Assembly (NCBI GenBank): GCA_025766275.1
Contig: JAFKAC010000005.1
Span: forward strand, 1,736,001 to 1,800,000
Reading direction: 5' to 3'
Length of the DNA: 64,000 nucleotides
Source of the DNA: Lactarius indigo
Taxonomy: Eukaryota > Basidiomycota > Agaricomycetes > Russulales > Russulaceae
The position numbers and the translations under genes were made by a program. This document shows, piece after piece, positions 60,192-64,000 of this stretch (positions within the stretch are counted from its first letter, which is position 1; each line of letters starts with the position of its first letter). Below the pieces are notes generated by a model. That model was not told where the DNA came from and did no database searches. It was given only the letters and a program-made list of their open reading frames with translations.

Positions 60192-61713
60192 TTAGGCCTT
60201 CGAACGCGTAAAATACGACTCAAACACGCCACGCGGCTTGCAGCACGCGTCCGTCGGCGCCGTCCGGTGGTCCGCAACTAACACAAACCCTCCGCGTCTC
60301 GTCCCCGCGCGCTGCACCGGCCGCGGCTTGCGCATGCCCTGGCGTGGGCGCTCCGCTTCGCGCCGTTCGTGCCGCTCTAGCGTCGCGAGCATGCGCGGGT
60401 CTTCGGCCGCTAGGACCGGCAGTAGGCGTGGTCCTGCTGCTACCGGCGCCGGCGCCGGGGGCCGTAGAGATGGGGGTGATGGTTCGCGTGGAGGTAAAGG
60501 GGGCGGTGCGTGGACCGATGGGAGCCCCAAGGGCGGGCCGTATAGGTCTTCTATCTCATCATCATCTTCCGCCGCCGCCGGACGGGGTGGCGAGGACGGT
60601 GGCGGCGGCGGCGGGGAATGTCGTCTAGATGTCGTCTTGTGGTGGAACGAGAAGACAGAAGAGGGTGTGGGGGTTCTACTGTGCCCGGGTGCCCGGGAGA
60701 GCGAGAGTGCGCGGAGATCTAGCGTGGGCGGGTCGGTGTCAATGTCCATAGGCTCTGAGTTAGCTAAATCGGGGCCGACACTTCCAGAGGCAGAAGTGCG
60801 TTTGAAGGACCGGGAATGAGCTTGAACATACGTAGGGCCGGTAGGTTGACTCGGCGGTGTCCGTGCGAGCGGCTGAAACATACAATCGTTCGTTAATGGG
60901 TACGTGCAAGTCGTCCAGAACAACAGGCACGGTACCAGAGAGATCTCGCGAAGGTGCACGGGACGTGTGTCTGGGATAGAGGTAGAGGTTACATTACCTG
61001 ACAGGGATGTCGTGTAAGAAGTCGACGGAAGCAGCGGCATCGTACGTGACCGTTCAGGTTGCGCTGCAGCTATATCTAGGGATACGGTCGTTGGATACTG
61101 CACCGCCGGCCGCACTAAAGTCGTCATCTGGGGTTCCGTCGGCGTTTGTGGGCTGGAGAAACCAAGATCTCTTGTGGTGTGCCCGCCGTCATGTTTCAGG
61201 GGGGTTGCCACACCATCCAGGGATATTGTATTTCTCGTCTGATCACCGCGATGGGTCGACTGGGTCGGAACGGACGAAAGATCCGGTTTCTGCGACACTT
61301 GGCGATTAGAAGCCGGAGCGGCCGACACAGAGTGTGTTTGAGGATTCGGTATCTCAGCTGGACGGGAGGAGGCAGTCTATTGACGCCACTACGTCTCAAC
61401 GACGTACGGAATGTAGCCCGAGGACACGAACCTCTGGGATTGTCCCAGCTTGCACTCGTTTTCTTTTGCAGCACCTGCCTATCCACGAGGACAAGCCGTT
61501 GTCTATGTCATTGTTATTTGTGGCACGAATGAGTGCCGTGAGTTCTGGATCACTCAAGGGCGGGATGTGACAACCTGCACTCCGAGGATGAAAACGATCA
61601 AGAATATTCGTATTTCATTACGCACGATGGTGCCATCTCTTCCCACATTCAGAGCAAGAAAGCAAAAAATTGAGCGGGTCTGTCGATGTCTTCTTGCAAC
61701 GGTTGCAGGACAT
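60192..61713 (-). CDS. PHD-finger-like protein with Pro-rich disordered tail
   Basis: Exons 61713-61626, 61574-61432 and 61376-60192 give 471 aa, or 450 aa if the 63-nt in-frame segment 60935-60873 (GT...AG, phase 0) is removed as an intron. That segment is unlike its Pro/Ser-rich surroundings, so removal is likely. The N-terminus is a zinc finger: C3-x2-C6, C20-x2-C23, H28-x2-C31 (LSCSECGKRWHHRCHIPPL), then W-I-G-R-C-C. This follows PHD spacing except that the last two cysteines are adjacent. The rest is low complexity: Pro/Ser-rich, an acidic EDDDEIEDLYGPP patch, and an Arg-rich C-terminus. A chromatin or histone-tail reader role is inferred. Divergent from the SIKE-like gene, 125 bp apart. 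Confidence 0.68.
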
Positions 61714-61838
61714 GAGTATGACGCGCTTGGGTTAGGGTTCACAGTAAGGCCTTCATCCGGCTTCACTTCACGTGCCCACATCGCCTTTTGACCAACCAAA
61801 CGTCACTTGGGAATAGCTCTTGACACTTTCTAGCCACG
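61714..61838. promoter_or_regulatory. 125-bp divergent promoter, PHD / SIKE-like
   Basis: Start codons of the two divergent genes are 125 bp apart, so their 5' UTRs and core promoters must share this segment. No TATA box was seen. Confidence 0.4.
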
Positions 61839-62913
61839 ATGGTCATCGTCGACACTCCAGCCGGAGAGCCAGATGTGGGGCGTCTCTTCACGCTTCTCTC
61901 CGAGATTATGGAGCAGACGAACAGCCATCGGACCTATACCGCTCAGCTGCATGCCCAAGCGAGCGGGATAAAGGTATGTACCGCTGCTCGTCTCAGCTAT
62001 CCTTAATGACAAGGATAAGTAGGCACAGGCAATACACTCGCAGTCGGGTTTTGTATTGAGACGGTATGCCAGCAACGGACTATGATGTATCCGTGCCATT
62101 GCTCACAAGGAATGATTAGATTCAATATGGACATGAAGAAAGGTGCGCATTGCTGTGCGGGCCGTATATGATATGGTTGGGCTGACCGCTTCAGAGGAGT
62201 ACGATGCCGAACTAGAGCGCATGAATGCAACGATGACTGCGGAGAACTTAGCTCTGCAACACGATAACAAGCAATTAAACACGCTGATTAAAGAGTATGA
62301 GACGACACTTGAGACTATTATGGGCCTATTCAGACAACGTGCAGTGAGTGACTTTCTTCTTGTTGTCACCTTAGCTCTTTCCCATGCGTGCGTGGGGGAT
62401 GTCAGATCCCCGCCTTTCTTTGCTGATTTATTCGGTAGCACAGGCGTACATGCTAATGCCCATGATTTCTCTCAGCACGACGTCCAATGCCAAGAACTAA
62501 CCCGCATCCGTGAATACGAATCGCGCATTCTCGAACGTGAAGCCGAGGCACAACTCGCGCAACTCAGTGCGCAGACGGCCTTCTCCGCGTCCCTCACGCA
62601 CGTTTCCACACTCTTGCGCAGCGCGTTCCGCGCGCTCAACGGAGAGGGTGGTGACGGTGACCCGGACGCAGCAGATTGGGCCCTAGAACGCGAATGCGAA
62701 CTGGCGCGGCTGGAGCACGAGAACGCCGTGTTGCGGATGTTGCTTGGCGTTCCCGGTGCTGAGGAGGAAACGCACCTGCGACTGGCGTTGCCACCACCAG
62801 AGGACGGCCGGGGCAGCGCTATGTCGGCCGTCCGGGAGAACAGCGGGGTGAGGGGAGGGCCAAAGGGAACGGTAGGACCATTTGGGACTTACAAAAAGTC
62901 ACACGTCCCATAG
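61839..62913 (+). CDS. FGFR1OP2/SIKE-family coiled-coil protein (STRIPAK component candidate)
   Basis: Five exons (61839-61973, 62044-62063, 62120-62142, 62195-62343, 62476-62913) give 254 aa, two of them only 20 and 23 nt. The chain SGFVLRRFNMDMKKEEYDAE across the small exons and the coiled coil LQHDNKQLNTLIKEYETTLE resemble SIKE/FGFR1OP2 proteins. Near the end, LARLEHENAVLRMLLGV matches the family's C-terminal coil. In filamentous fungi a member of this family (SCI1) belongs to the striatin-interacting phosphatase and kinase complex that controls hyphal fusion and fruiting. That role here is inferred from family resemblance. The tail is Gly/Pro-rich. Confidence 0.8.
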
Positions 62914-64000
62914 ATCCTTCGACAACATGCTTGGCAGACCACCTCATGATTATGCCGGGAGTGTTCTTACGTCTATCTTGGGTGACGCGCACCATAGTTG
63001 CGGTCATATAGAGCATCATTTAGGATCGTTCCGTGTGTTTCGGTGATGCATGTGAACGAGTGAACGAAGATGACAGTCTTTTATGATCCTAATACACCTC
63101 TGATCGATGGCCAGAACCAAAGGTGTGATACTTCTGCGAGTTTCACCGAAGCTCCCGGGCCCCCACATCAGGGTTTCTCGGCTATGTGCAACGTTCCCGA
63201 CGGACCCGACGCAGAACGTTTGTCACGATGGCAATGACCAGCACAACGGTGTCAGGCACGACGCCCCCCCCGGCGTATGATTTGATGGACGAGCTCGAAA
63301 CCTAGTATTTTGTTGACCCAAGTAGGGGATCTCATCGACACCTTGACAAATACCGGTACATGAGAAGACCTGCACCGTGTTCACACACTGGCAACTGCGA
63401 TCCACGCCGCCGCCGTCGTTAATTCGCGAGATGTCGCTACAGCGAAGTAGGGATATATTGAGAGCTACGGTGACTCGGACGGGTGGCACCCGGTGGAAGC
63501 CTATCGACCGCCACAGCGTGCCCGTCAAGGCGCTCCGCGGAAACGAGTGTGTAACGACGACTAAGTTAGGAACGACAGTTTCTATCCTGCGGGGGGCCGC
63601 GGAATCATCATGGTATTGAGCCCTCTACTCGCCAGGACATGGAAGAAATGGTATGATCGTAACCTTTAGACTGTTCGGTATAACTCGGTTGTTCACAGCC
63701 CTACGAGTCAGGTACGAGGGTCGCAATGGGCAATTGGGTGGCTATGGTAGCACGCTGGTCGGGTATTAGTCGCAGACTGATCGGAGGGGTTTGTTTGTTT
63801 TTCTTTAATTTTATTTAATTTTTTACGGTCATAAAGAGGGGGGCGTCTTATGAAGGGGATTCGTTTGATCACTATTGGGACCGTGACCGTCATGCTCACT
63901 GCTCCTTCTCCTTCTCACCCTACCACAAATATCCTTTTCGTCCGCCCTCTCTCCCCCCCCTTTCCACATACCCCTCCTTCGAGTTCTCTTACCCGCGCAC
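62914..64000. other. Terminal intergenic region
   Basis: No supported gene. The last 100 bases are strongly C+T-rich on the plus strand, like leaders of other genes here. A plus-strand gene may therefore start just beyond the window. Confidence 0.4.

Overview
The window looks like a stretch of nuclear genome from a basidiomycete, most likely Agaricomycotina. The evidence is the gene architecture: multi-exon genes with introns of about 46-65 nt, short divergent promoters, and protein families with typical basidiomycete sequence (CreA/Mig1 zinc fingers, ARP6, AVL9, PLD1, fungal Egt1). A small CaaX-ending lipopeptide pheromone-type precursor is also present. Exons were joined by hand by following reading frame and protein-family continuity; every joined gene closes in frame, except one importin exon with an apparent one-base frame break.

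Layout. 0.2-3.5 kb: ergothioneine synthase Egt1 (+). 4.5-5.7 kb: NmrA-like reductase-fold protein (-). 6.9-9.2 kb: WD40 protein of DCAF type (-), divergent from AVL9 (+, 9.3-12.5 kb). 13.0-15.6 kb: two tandem members (A, B) of an uncharacterised family built from two repeats. 15.9-18.2 kb: DUF2828/vWA protein (-), divergent from a DHHC palmitoyltransferase (+, 18.6-20.1 kb). 20.2-21.9 kb: an orphan seven-transmembrane protein (-). 23.3-30.9 kb: a large inverted duplication (arms about 3.4 kb) holding four more members (C-, D+, E-, F+) of the two-repeat family. 31.8-40.3 kb: KIN17 (+), an unknown 182-aa protein (-), ARP6 (+) and an importin-7/8 karyopherin (+). 40.9-42.8 kb: CreA/Mig1 carbon catabolite repressor (-). 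42.8-51.8 kb: about 9 kb with no gene I can support. 51.8 kb: putative pheromone precursor. 52.7-59.0 kb: 24-exon phospholipase D1 (+). 59.4-61.7 kb: a 95-aa protein and a PHD-finger protein (both -). 61.8-62.9 kb: FGFR1OP2/SIKE-type coiled-coil protein (+), divergent from the PHD gene. The last kilobase holds no supported gene.

Most of the window is conserved housekeeping: nuclear import, chromatin remodelling, vesicle traffic, lipid signalling and carbon repression. The unusual part is the six-copy family. Each protein is two copies of one roughly 90-residue unit. Each unit ends in the same LRLVI-type strand, followed by a phase-1 intron, so repeat and exon coincide. The final coding exon is only 8 nt. 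The secondary-structure order suggests a ubiquitin-like beta-grasp fold, which is inference only. Function is unknown.
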